Below are positions 1 to 5,666 of a stretch of 5,703 nt of DNA, in pieces (the stretch's first letter is position 1; the number at the start of each line of letters is the position of its first letter). The translations under genes were made by a program, and so were the position numbers. The notes under the pieces are model-generated. The model saw only the letters and a program-made list of their open reading frames with translations. It did not search any database and was not told where the DNA came from. The DNA is taken from positions 1 to 5,703 of the forward strand of contig SCTE01000410.1 in assembly GCA_004298915.1 (NCBI GenBank), read 5' to 3'. Origin of the DNA: Chloroflexota bacterium. GTDB lineage: Bacteria > Chloroflexota > Limnocylindria > Limnocylindrales > CSP1-4.

Positions 1-690
1 TGCTCGCAGCGCCACCGCGATGAACTCGCGGAGGTGATGCATCGGGCGAATGTGGCTGCGTTCGTCGCCATAGATCGTGGAGATCGGGACCCAGCGGATC
101 GGCCAGCCCTCGCGCAGGCAGACGGCGATCATCTCGACCTCGAACGCGAAGCCGTCCTCGTGGCTCTCGAGCATCGTGGCCATCAACCGCCGCCCGACGA
201 GCCGGTAGCCGGACTGGTTGTCCGGAATCCAGCGCCCCACGGCCGCCGACAGGAGCACCGTGCCTGCCCAGTTGGACGCGCGCCGGATGAGGGGCATCTT
301 CGAGAAGTCCCGCCGGCCGACGATGAGCTCGCCGGGGTGCGCCGCCTCCGGGTCGATGAACCGGGGCAGCTCGGCGGGATCGTGCTGGCCGTCGGCGTCC
401 AGGGTCACGACCGCGAGCGCGCCATCGGCGATCGCCCGCGCGAACCCCGCCCGGAGGGCCGCGCCCTTGCCCTGGTTCGGATGCTGCGAGATGACCGTCG
501 CGCCCGCGGCCGCGGCCTCCACCGCCGTCGAATCTGTCGACCCGTCATCGACGACGAGAACCGGCAGGTGCGTCAGTGCGCCTCGGATCACGGGGACGAT
601 CCGCGGCGCCTCGTCGTGGGCGGGGATGAGGGCGATGAGCCCGGGCCCGGTCTGGTTGGGCAAGTCCCCGATGCTACCGGCGAGCGTCAT
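1..690 (-). CDS. Family 2 glycosyltransferase, polyprenyl-phosphate sugar transferase type (C-terminus cut by window edge)
   Basis: The first 230 codons are visible on the minus strand with no stop before the window edge. The GT-A fold signatures are seen in order: IPAHDEAPRI (22-31) at the first beta strand, VVDDGSTDST (46-55) for nucleotide binding, NQGKG (72-76), the metal-binding D98-A-D100 in LDADGQHDP, DNQSGYRL (157-164), and IYGDERSHI (206-214). This pattern is known from DPM1/ArnC-like GT2 enzymes, which move a sugar from a nucleotide donor to a lipid phosphate at the inner face of the membrane; the actual donor and acceptor cannot be read from the sequence. No membrane helix appears in the visible part. 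The ATG at 688-690 is the earliest possible start, because an in-frame TGA lies at 700-702. The start lies inside the 3' end of the cyclase gene (17-bp overlap), which suggests translational coupling. The Shine-Dalgarno is weak, only a GGGG about 4 nt ahead of the ATG. Family assignment is firm; substrate is unknown. Confidence 0.9.
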   Translation of the reverse strand, partial: MTLAGSIGDLPNQTGPGLIALIPAHDEAPRIVPVIRGALTHLPVLVVDDGSTDSTAVEAAAAGATVISQHPNQGKGAALRAGFARAIADGALAVVTLDADGQHDPAELPRFIDPEAAHPGELIVGRRDFSKMPLIRRASNWAGTVLLSAAVGRWIPDNQSGYRLVGRRLMATMLESHEDGFAFEVEMIAVCLREGWPIRWVPISTIYGDERSHIRPMHHLREFIAVALRA

Positions 691-2098
691 CGGCCCCGAT
701 CACCGGGCCGGTGTCGGCGCTGCGACGGCCGTTGCCCGATCCTCGCGACGCCGGTCTGGATGCGGAACGGGCGCTGTTCGGCCCACCGACGAGGAACCAC
801 GTCGGGAGGCTGCCCTTGCCCTTCACCTCGATGAGCCCGCGCGCCTCGAGCTGGTAGCTCGCACGCAGCCGCTCCTCGACGGCGCCCGAAACCTGGATGC
901 GCCCGGGGACCCCCAGCGATTCCATCCGCGCGGCCAGGTTGACCGTGTCGCCCCAGACGTCGTAGATGAACTTCTTGGTCCCGATGACCCCCGCGACCAC
1001 CGGCCCGCAGTTGATCCCGATCCGGAACTGCACGCCGAGCCGCGACGCCGCGTCGATCGCGTCGAGACGGGCGGCCAGGTCGAGGGCAAGGTCCGCGACG
1101 CGCGCCGTGTGGTCCTTCGAATCGTCGAGCAGGCCGCCGATGACCATGTAGGCATCACCGATCGTCTTGACCTTCTCGAGCCCGTGCTGCTCGACGAGGT
1201 CGTCGAAGACCGTGAACACCTCGTTGAGCACCGTGACCAGCTCCTGCGGTGACATCGAGCTCGACATGGCGGTGAATCCGACGATGTCGGCGAACAGCAG
1301 GGTCACGTCGTCGAACCGATCGGCGATCAGCGTCTCGCCGCCACGCAGCCGTTCTGCGATCGCCTCGGGCAGGATGTTCAGGAGCAGGCGCTGGTTCTCG
1401 CGATGGAGCCGGCGGAGCTCGTTGTCGGCGGTGATGTCGGTGCCATAGACGTTGATGAACCCAAATTCGGGCACATCCACCGGCAGGAGGGCGTAGTCGC
1501 GCCCGAGGCTGGTCAGCTCGATTCGTTCGCCGGTCCCGGCCCGTACCGCCTCGATGAGCCGATCGAACAGGTCCCGACCCAGCGTCCGACCAACGGAACA
1601 TCCGAGACCTTCGATCAGTTCGTAGCTGGCGAGATTGGCGTAGACGAGCTTGCCGTCCCAGTCGATCCGGAACACCGGATGCGGGTTCTGGTCGGGGAAC
1701 TTCACGATGGCCCGCTGAGCGGTGATGTCGGTTCCGTACACATTCAGGAAGCCGAGCTCGACAATCTCGACCGGACGAATGGCAAACGTCTGGTGACCGG
1801 CAACGAGGTCGAGATTGGAGCCGTCGGCCGCCGCTGACCGGGCACTGGCAAGCCACGACGGAGCCACCGCCTGGCCGACCGTGACGGCGAGCGTTTCGAG
1901 GATCGGGCCGGCCGCGGGATTGGCATACAGCACCGTGCCATCGAGCCCGATCCGCAGGACCGGATTCGGGTTCTCGTCAGGAAAGCGGCTGATGGCCTGG
2001 ACCTGATCGCTCGTCAGCGCACGAACCTCCGGCGCGCCGGCGTCATCGGATCGAGCACGATGGATCGGGCGATCCAGTCCCGAGGGACGCCGCGGCAT
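674..2098 (-). CDS. PAS-PAS class III adenylate cyclase (soluble)
   Basis: This 474-residue protein probably makes cAMP from ATP in the cytoplasm, under control of its sensor domains. Two PAS-like repeats are visible: about 37-127, opening FPDENPNPVLRI (39-50) and closing GFLNVYGTDITA (116-127), and about 133-224, opening FPDQNPHPVFRI and closing GFINVYGTDITA (213-224). A short helical linker follows (about 225-255, including LLLNILPEAIAERL), then a cyclase homology domain (about 262-438). The catalytic set looks complete: metal-binding D271 (FADIVGFT) and D315 (TIGDAYM), adenine-selecting K311 and D380 (YDVWGD), and transition-state N387 and R391 (VNLAARM). A guanylate cyclase would have Glu and Cys at the selecting positions. 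The active site forms between two subunits, so it should be a homodimer. No membrane segment or signal peptide is seen. The tail from 439 is a low-complexity Ser/Arg/Gly stretch. The ATG at 2098 was chosen because the PAS region follows it and the only upstream start (2212) lies inside the neighbouring gene and adds unconvincing sequence. No Shine-Dalgarno precedes it. Confidence 0.93.
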   Translation of the reverse strand: MPRRPSGLDRPIHRARSDDAGAPEVRALTSDQVQAISRFPDENPNPVLRIGLDGTVLYANPAAGPILETLAVTVGQAVAPSWLASARSAAADGSNLDLVAGHQTFAIRPVEIVELGFLNVYGTDITAQRAIVKFPDQNPHPVFRIDWDGKLVYANLASYELIEGLGCSVGRTLGRDLFDRLIEAVRAGTGERIELTSLGRDYALLPVDVPEFGFINVYGTDITADNELRRLHRENQRLLLNILPEAIAERLRGGETLIADRFDDVTLLFADIVGFTAMSSSMSPQELVTVLNEVFTVFDDLVEQHGLEKVKTIGDAYMVIGGLLDDSKDHTARVADLALDLAARLDAIDAASRLGVQFRIGINCGPVVAGVIGTKKFIYDVWGDTVNLAARMESLGVPGRIQVSGAVEERLRASYQLEARGLIEVKGKGSLPTWFLVGGPNSARSASRPASRGSGNGRRSADTGPVIGADDARR

Positions 2099-2107
2099 GG
2101 GCCCATG
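2096..2107. repeat. 12-bp perfect palindrome over the cyclase start codon
   Basis: CATGGGCCCATG reads the same on both strands and contains the cyclase start ATG (2098-2096) plus a second ATG eight bases upstream in a different frame. In the mRNA the two halves could pair only as a tight or intermolecular structure, so a direct folding role is doubtful. The upstream ATG would open a frame of about 30 codons ending at 2014, which could compete with cyclase initiation. It may be chance in GC-rich DNA. Confidence 0.5.
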
Positions 2108-2113
2108 GTAGGT

Positions 2114-2130
2114 CGGCGGGCAACCCGCCG
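2114..2130 (-). other. Stem-loop between the DUF308 gene and the cyclase gene
   Basis: CGGCGGG and CCCGCCG form a perfect 7-bp GC stem around a 3-base loop, in the 40-bp gap between the stop codon of the membrane protein gene and the cyclase start. On the minus-strand transcript no U-run follows, so it is not a classical intrinsic terminator. It sits where a Shine-Dalgarno for the cyclase would be expected, so it could lower cyclase translation, stabilise the upstream mRNA segment, or cause partial attenuation. Function is inferred; the inverted repeat is directly visible. Confidence 0.5.
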
Positions 2131-2138
2131 CGATCGGG

Positions 2139-2732
2139 TCAGGCGAGCGGGGCCGGTTTGGCCCCGGATCGAGCCCCCAGGATCGCGCGCACGGCAAGCA
2201 CGGCAGCACCAAGCAGTGCGATCCCCGCCACGATCGTCAGGATCGTCCCGAACCCGGTCTCGTCGATGAACTGCGTGTACAACAGCAGGACGCCGTACGC
2301 GGTCACGACCAGGCTGATGAGCGCGAGCGCCCATCGGATCCCCGTGCCCATGCCGAGCACGACCATCACGAACCCGAGCAGCCCGAATGCGATGCCGCCG
2401 ATCGCGAGGATCAGGCGCACGCCACTCAGCGTGATCGCATCCAGGAATGAGAGTCCGAACAGCAGGACCGCGGTCAGCAATCCGATCCCGGCCCGGAGCG
2501 ACTCGATCTCCCCGATGCGCCCGAACTGCTGCGTGCCGATCCGGGTCACCGCCCAGCGAATGCCGTCAACCAGCAGGAAACCCCCGAAGACGAGGCCCGC
2601 GAACAGCTCCGCGCGCCCCGCGTCGAGGAGCATGAAGACCCCGAGGGCAGCCAGCACGGCGGCCGCGATGATCTGGATCGGCCAGCTCGCGTTCCAGATT
2701 CCACCGCCTGGGAGAGATCTCTGCTCGGTCAT
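2139..2732 (-). CDS. Six-helix membrane protein, HdeD/DUF308-like
   Basis: This 197-residue protein of the cytoplasmic membrane has six predicted hydrophobic helices (about 18-37, 42-63, 80-98, 104-127, 131-152, 162-184) and short loops. The repeated pattern of paired helices rich in Gly, Leu and Ala, and a length near 190-200, resemble the DUF308/HdeD family. In E. coli HdeD is linked to acid resistance, but the biochemical role of the family is unknown, so no function is assigned. The only charged stretch of note lies between helices 2 and 3 (TRIGTQQFGRIGEIESLR, 63-80). The ATG at 2732 is well supported: GAGGAG at 2740-2745 lies 7 nt ahead of it, the best ribosome binding site in the window. 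Extending the frame further upstream adds only polar, Arg-rich sequence in the intergenic region. It is the first gene of the minus-strand group, 40 bp ahead of the cyclase. DUF308 membership is a pattern judgement; a generic small membrane protein is the alternative. Confidence 0.8.
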   Translation of the reverse strand: MTEQRSLPGGGIWNASWPIQIIAAAVLAALGVFMLLDAGRAELFAGLVFGGFLLVDGIRWAVTRIGTQQFGRIGEIESLRAGIGLLTAVLLFGLSFLDAITLSGVRLILAIGGIAFGLLGFVMVVLGMGTGIRWALALISLVVTAYGVLLLYTQFIDETGFGTILTIVAGIALLGAAVLAVRAILGARSGAKPAPLA

Positions 2733-2739
2733 GGCACCG

Positions 2740-2745
2740 CTCCTC
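2740..2745 (-). promoter_or_regulatory. Ribosome binding site of the DUF308-like gene
   Basis: GAGGAG on the minus strand, 7 nt before the ATG at 2732. It decides the start of this gene against longer in-frame readings up to 2897 that would run through the divergent promoter region. Confidence 0.75.
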
Positions 2746-2765
2746 ACCTGCCGGGACGTCCGGCC

Positions 2766-2794
2766 ATCGTACGCCCCCGCCGGCCGCGTGGAAC
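2766..2794 (-). promoter_or_regulatory. Candidate promoter of the minus-strand gene group
   Basis: TACGAT on the minus strand (2766-2771) matches four of six bases of a -10 box, including the key second A and last T. The expected -35 position about 17 bp further (2789-2794) reads GTTCCA, a poor match. A start about 7 bp after the -10 would give a leader of roughly 25-30 nt carrying the good GAGGAG ribosome binding site, a sensible geometry. It is the only plausible -10 I see close to the gene. Confidence 0.35.
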
Positions 2795-2845
2795 GACGAA
2801 CCGTGGCGGGTTGAGGATCGCCGCGCCCGGTCCGTCGAACTCCGG

Positions 2846-2875
2846 TTGACACTTGTTGCGACTGAGTATCAGTAT
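2846..2875 (+). promoter_or_regulatory. Promoter of the metal transporter operon
   Basis: A perfect -35 box TTGACA lies at 2846-2851. With an 18-bp spacer the -10 would be CAGTAT (2870-2875), a weak match that keeps A at position 2 and AT at positions 5-6; TATCAG (2867-2872) is a closer base match but only 15 bp from the -35. Either way transcription should start at about 2879-2884, only a few bases before the ATG at 2886, so the message would be leaderless or nearly so. A strong -35 with a weak -10 covered by a palindrome is typical of a regulated promoter. Confidence 0.6.
2861..2873. promoter_or_regulatory. Palindromic operator candidate overlapping the -10 region
   Basis: ACTGA-GTA-TCAGT is a perfect 5-3-5 inverted repeat placed between the -35 box and the start codon of the metal-binding protein gene, covering both candidate -10 boxes. 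A dimeric repressor bound here would block RNA polymerase. The position and the metal-importer context suggest a Zur/Fur-family or MntR-type regulator. The sequence is not a close match to the Fur/Zur consensus boxes I know, so the regulator is not identified. Confidence 0.5.
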
Positions 2876-2885
2876 TGGCCCGGCG

Positions 2886-3812
2886 ATGCCACGCCACTCG
2901 ACCTTCCGTTCACGATGGCCGGTCATCCTGCTGATGCTCGTCGCCCTCGCCGCGTGCGGCGGTGCACCCGGCTCACCCGGTCCGTCGGGCGGGGACGAGG
3001 GCCGGATCCAGGTGGTGACCACGTCGAGCGTGTTCGCCGACATGGCCCGGAACGTCGGCGGCGACCGCGTCGCGGTCACGAGCCTGGTCCCGAAGGGCCT
3101 CGACATCCACACCTACCAGGTGACGCCGGCCGATCTCCGAGCCGTGGCCACCGCGGACCTGTTCGTCATGAACGGGCTCGGGCTCGATGACTGGCTCGAG
3201 AAGACGATCCGATCCGCCGGCAATCGGGCGCCGATCCTCAAGCTCGCGGTGGACCTGCCGGGGGTCGTCCTGCTTCCCGGCGACACGCCCGACACCCAGA
3301 ACCCGCACCTCTGGATGGATGTCTCAAATGGGATCGCGTACGCGACCCGGATCGCGACGGCGCTCGAGGCCGCCGATCCCACCGCCGCCGCCGATATCGC
3401 GGCGTCGGCCGACGCCTATGCGAAGCGGCTGTCCGACCTCGATGCCTGGGTTCGGGACCGGATCGCGACGATCCCGGAAGCGGATCGCCGTTTTGTACTG
3501 TTCCACGATGCGCTGCCGTATTTCGCCCGGGCCTATGGACTCACGATCGTCGGCGTGGCCGTCGAGGCGCCCGGCCAGGACCCCAGCGCCGGGGAGATTG
3601 CCGCGCTCATCGATCGGATCAAGGCGACCGGCGTGAAGGCGATCTTCAGCGAGGCCCAGTTCCCGACAGCGCTCGTGGACCAGATCGCGCGGGAGACCGG
3701 TGCGCGCGTCGTCGCGAACCTCTATGACGACACGCTTGGCGACGACCCGGTCACGTCCTACGAGGCACTGATCCGCTGGGACGTCGACCAGCTCGTCGGA
3801 GCGCTCCGGTGA
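2886..3812 (+). CDS. znuA: Metal ABC transporter substrate-binding lipoprotein (ZnuA/TroA family)
   Basis: This 308-residue extracytoplasmic protein captures a divalent metal, most likely Zn2+ (or Zn/Mn), and delivers it to the permease. A short basic N-terminus, a hydrophobic stretch (11-23) and the lipobox LAAC (21-24, Cys24 lipidated) mark it as a membrane-anchored lipoprotein. Family landmarks follow: TTSSVFADMARNVGGD (45-60), H75 in DIHTYQVTPAD, H141 in NPHLWMD, H207 in LFHDALPYFARAYGL, and D282 in LYDDTLGDD. By position these match the four metal ligands of TroA (three His, one Asp); Mn-specific relatives such as PsaA have Glu at the third site. There is no His-rich loop between the first two ligands, unlike many Gram-negative ZnuA proteins. 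The length is usual. The ATG at 2886 was chosen over an in-frame TTG at 2853 because that TTG lies between the -35 and -10 elements. No Shine-Dalgarno is present, consistent with a leaderless message. The stop overlaps the ATPase start by 4 bp. The family is certain; zinc versus manganese is inferred, so the symbol is provisional. Confidence 0.9.
   Translation: MPRHSTFRSRWPVILLMLVALAACGGAPGSPGPSGGDEGRIQVVTTSSVFADMARNVGGDRVAVTSLVPKGLDIHTYQVTPADLRAVATADLFVMNGLGLDDWLEKTIRSAGNRAPILKLAVDLPGVVLLPGDTPDTQNPHLWMDVSNGIAYATRIATALEAADPTAAADIAASADAYAKRLSDLDAWVRDRIATIPEADRRFVLFHDALPYFARAYGLTIVGVAVEAPGQDPSAGEIAALIDRIKATGVKAIFSEAQFPTALVDQIARETGARVVANLYDDTLGDDPVTSYEALIRWDVDQLVGALR
3798..3801 (+). promoter_or_regulatory. 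Ribosome binding site of the transporter ATPase gene
   Basis: GGAG inside the end of the binding-protein gene, 7 nt before the GTG at 3809. It supports that GTG over the later in-frame GTG (3827) and ATG (3833). Confidence 0.55.
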
Positions 3813-4684
3813 GCGCCGAAGCGCCCGTGACGATGGCCCGCCCGGAACGCATCGGCTCCGAAACGAGCATCGCGCTCCGGGACGTCTCCGTCGGCTACGA
3901 CGATCGCGCGGTCCTGGAGCACGTTGACCTGACGCTCGGGGCCGGCGCCCTGACCGCGGTCGTCGGGCCGAACGGCGGCGGCAAGAGCACGCTCCTGAAG
4001 CTCATCGCCGGCCTGCTCGAGCCGTGGACCGGAACCGTCACCGTGCTCGGCGATCCGCCGGGAACCCACGCGCGGTCCGTGGCCTACGTCCCGCAGGCCG
4101 AGTCCGTGGACTGGAGCTTCCCGGTCTGCGCGGCCGATGTCGTGATGATGGGTCGCTACCCGCGCCTCGGGCCGCTTCGCCGGCCCGGCGCTTCCGATCA
4201 CGCCGCCGTGGCCGCTGCGCTCGATCAGGTGGGGATGGGCCCGTTCGCCCGGCGCCAGATCGGGGCCCTGTCCGGCGGCCAGCGCCGCCGCGTGTTCCTC
4301 GCCCGTGCGCTGGCCTCCGAACCCCGCCTGTACCTGCTCGACGAGCCCGTGACCGGCGTGGATGCGGCGACCCAGGAGGACCTCATGCGGATCCTCGATG
4401 CCGAGGCGAAGGCCGGCAACACGGTCATCGCCAGCACGCACGACCTCGCGTCCGCGGCCCAGCACTTCCGTTCGATCGTGGCGGTCAACCGGACCATCGT
4501 GGCCCACGGCGACGCCAGCCTGGTCCTCGATGCCGACGTCCTGCTGCGGACCTACGGCGGCCATCTGCTGTTCGTCGAGGACAGGGCCGTGGTCATCGAC
4601 GATGCCCACCACCATGACGAAGCCGCAGGCGGCGAGATCCACCACCACGACGGGGACGACACGTCCCAACGGCGCCGGTCATGA
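3809..4684 (+). CDS. znuC: Metal ABC transporter ATPase (ZnuC type) with His-rich C-terminal tail
   Basis: This 291-residue cytoplasmic ATPase should dimerise on the permease and drive metal uptake by ATP hydrolysis. All ABC motifs are intact: Walker A GPNGGGKST (53-61), Q-loop Q96 in YVPQ, signature LSGGQ (154-158), Walker B LYLLDEP (174-180) with catalytic E179, D-loop GVDA (183-186) and H-loop H211. VPQAESVDWSFPV (94-106) and the VVMMGRY segment (111-117) are typical of metal-importer ATPases of this family. It is some 30-40 residues longer than common ZnuC proteins: about 20 extra residues at the N-terminus, and a tail from about 262 with two His triplets (H267-H269 and H278-H280) among Asp and Glu, ending SQRRRS. 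The tail could bind zinc and sense or buffer cytoplasmic metal; that is inference. The GTG start overlaps the upstream stop as GTGA, and the 3' end overlaps the permease start as ATGA, so the three genes are translationally coupled. Confidence 0.94.
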   Translation: MSAEAPVTMARPERIGSETSIALRDVSVGYDDRAVLEHVDLTLGAGALTAVVGPNGGGKSTLLKLIAGLLEPWTGTVTVLGDPPGTHARSVAYVPQAESVDWSFPVCAADVVMMGRYPRLGPLRRPGASDHAAVAAALDQVGMGPFARRQIGALSGGQRRRVFLARALASEPRLYLLDEPVTGVDAATQEDLMRILDAEAKAGNTVIASTHDLASAAQHFRSIVAVNRTIVAHGDASLVLDADVLLRTYGGHLLFVEDRAVVIDDAHHHDEAAGGEIHHHDGDDTSQRRRS

Positions 4685-5523
4685 CCGTCCTCACCGAGCC
4701 GCTCGCCTACGAGTTCTTCGTCCGGGCCCTCGCGGCCTCGGCGATGGTCGGGCTCGTCTGCGCGGTCGTCGGGACGTACATGGTCCTGCGCGGCCTCGCA
4801 TTCATGGGCGATGCGCTCAGCCATGCGGCGTTCCCGGGCGTGGTCGCCGCGTACCTGATCGGCGCGCCGTTCTACATCGGCGCGACGATCGCGGCTGTCG
4901 GCACGTCGCTGGCGATCGGATGGATCACCCGACGCGGCCGGTTGCGCGGCGACACGACGATCGGCGTCCTGTTCGCGGGCATGTTCGCGTTCGGTGTCTT
5001 CCTGTTCAGCACGATCCCGAACTACGTGGGTGACCTGTTCGGGTTCCTGTTCGGCGAGGTCCTCGGCATCAGCGCAGCCGACCTGGTGGCGCTGACCGTG
5101 CTCGGCCTGGTGGTCCTGGCGATCGTGGGTGTGCTCTGGAAGGAGCTCCTCTACTCGACGTTCGACCCGCTCGGTGCCGGCGCGTCCGGCCTGCCTGTGG
5201 CGCTCCTGGAGTACCTGTTCCTCGGGCTCATCGCGATGACGATCGTCATCAGCCTCCAATCCGTCGGGATCATCCTCGTCGTCGCGATGCTGGTCACCCC
5301 GGCAGCGACCGCCCAGCTCGTCACGAACCGGTTTTCGAGACTAATCCTGGTGGCGGCCGCGATCGGCGTCCTTGCGCCGCTGGTCGGACTGTACGTCAGC
5401 TACTGGACCAATACGGCAAGTGCCGCACTCATCGTGCTGGTCGAGACCGGCGCCTTCCTCGCGGCGCTCCTGCTCGGCCCTCGAACCGGGCTCCGGCATC
5501 GGCGAAAGCCGGCCCTCAAGTAG
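4681..5523 (+). CDS. znuB: Metal ABC transporter permease (ZnuB/TroC, ABC-3 family)
   Basis: This 280-residue membrane protein forms, as a dimer, the channel of the metal importer. About eight hydrophobic helices are visible (roughly 15-37, 48-78 as a long or broken segment, 91-111, 133-153, 172-190, 193-212, 219-240, 246-267). Family marks are GLAFMGDALSHAAFPGV (38-54), RGDTTIGVLFAGMFAFGV (89-106) and SVGIILVVAMLVTPAATAQL (194-213), the last being the most conserved ABC-3 segment. The stretch FDPLGAGASGLP (161-172) sits where relatives usually have DPE-A-A-GLP, and probably makes the coupling contact with the ATPase. The C-terminus ends in a basic cytoplasmic tail. The ATG at 4681 overlaps the ATPase stop as ATGA and no separate Shine-Dalgarno is evident, so its translation likely depends on the upstream gene. 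Gene order is binding protein, ATPase, permease, all complete. Confidence 0.94.
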   Translation: MTVLTEPLAYEFFVRALAASAMVGLVCAVVGTYMVLRGLAFMGDALSHAAFPGVVAAYLIGAPFYIGATIAAVGTSLAIGWITRRGRLRGDTTIGVLFAGMFAFGVFLFSTIPNYVGDLFGFLFGEVLGISAADLVALTVLGLVVLAIVGVLWKELLYSTFDPLGAGASGLPVALLEYLFLGLIAMTIVISLQSVGIILVVAMLVTPAATAQLVTNRFSRLILVAAAIGVLAPLVGLYVSYWTNTASAALIVLVETGAFLAALLLGPRTGLRHRRKPALK

Positions 5524-5608
5524 GACCCGGCCGATCCAGGAGCCTCCGGAACCAGGCACCGCGCTCGCGCAGAACCGGCCCTCCAACCGACCGATCCACC
5601 CCTCGGGC
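5524..5608. other. Intergenic stretch after the metal operon, no terminator recognised
   Basis: This GC-rich spacer after the permease stop holds several CCGG-type words and a short GCGC-TC-GCGC inverted repeat (about 5562-5571), but no stable hairpin followed by a T-run. Termination may be Rho-dependent, or transcription may read into the next gene. Confidence 0.4.
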
Positions 5609-5645
5609 GGTCCGGTGCGGTCCGGAGTGGTTCGGAGTGGTCCGG
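5609..5645. repeat. Four GGTYCGG heptamers at exact 10-bp spacing
   Basis: GGTCCGG at 5609-5615, GGTCCGG at 5619-5625, GGTTCGG at 5629-5635 and GGTCCGG at 5639-5645 form a tandem array with a 10-bp unit, consensus TCCGGAGTGG, degenerating at both ends. The period is close to one DNA helical turn, so all heptamers face the same side. The array ends about 21 bp before the ATG of the next gene, where a promoter or operator is expected. It may be a multi-site binding region for a regulator, or a simple slippage-derived repeat. Confidence 0.7.
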
Positions 5646-5656
5646 TCTGATTAGGT

Positions 5657-5662
5657 AGAAGG
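5657..5662 (+). promoter_or_regulatory. Ribosome binding site candidate of the right-edge gene
   Basis: AGAAGG lies 4 nt before the ATG at 5667. The spacing is slightly short but acceptable, and it supports a new gene starting at the right edge. Confidence 0.45.
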
Positions 5663-5666
5663 TCCT

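Noticed and set aside
34..834. Long plus-strand open frame (266 codons) opposite the glycosyltransferase and cyclase genes
   Set aside because: Its product is Arg/Asp/Gly-rich with no recognisable domain, and the opposite strand reads through as a clear GT2 enzyme. It is a shadow caused by high GC.
1155..1856. Minus-strand open frame (233 codons) in another frame inside the cyclase gene
   Set aside because: It is Arg-rich out-of-frame shadow sequence; the PAS and cyclase motifs are in the other frame.
2099..2212. Upstream start of the cyclase at 2212 (38 extra residues)
   Set aside because: It would overlap the membrane protein gene by about 74 bp and adds Pro/Cys-rich sequence without similarity to a domain; the ATG at 2098 fits the intergenic gap.
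2853..2885. TTG start 33 bp upstream for the metal-binding protein
   Set aside because: It falls between the -35 box and the -10 region of the promoter, and the shorter form already has a normal lipoprotein signal.
4552..5259. Minus-strand open frame (235 codons) opposite the ATPase end and permease
   Set aside because: The product is a charged low-complexity sequence (Glu/Asp/Arg/His), and the plus strand encodes a well-conserved permease here.
5493..5512. GC hairpin with GAAA loop (stem 5500-5503 with 5508-5511) at the end of the permease gene as a terminator
   Set aside because: It lies inside the coding region, the stem is only 4-5 bp and no T-run follows, so it is not a convincing intrinsic terminator.
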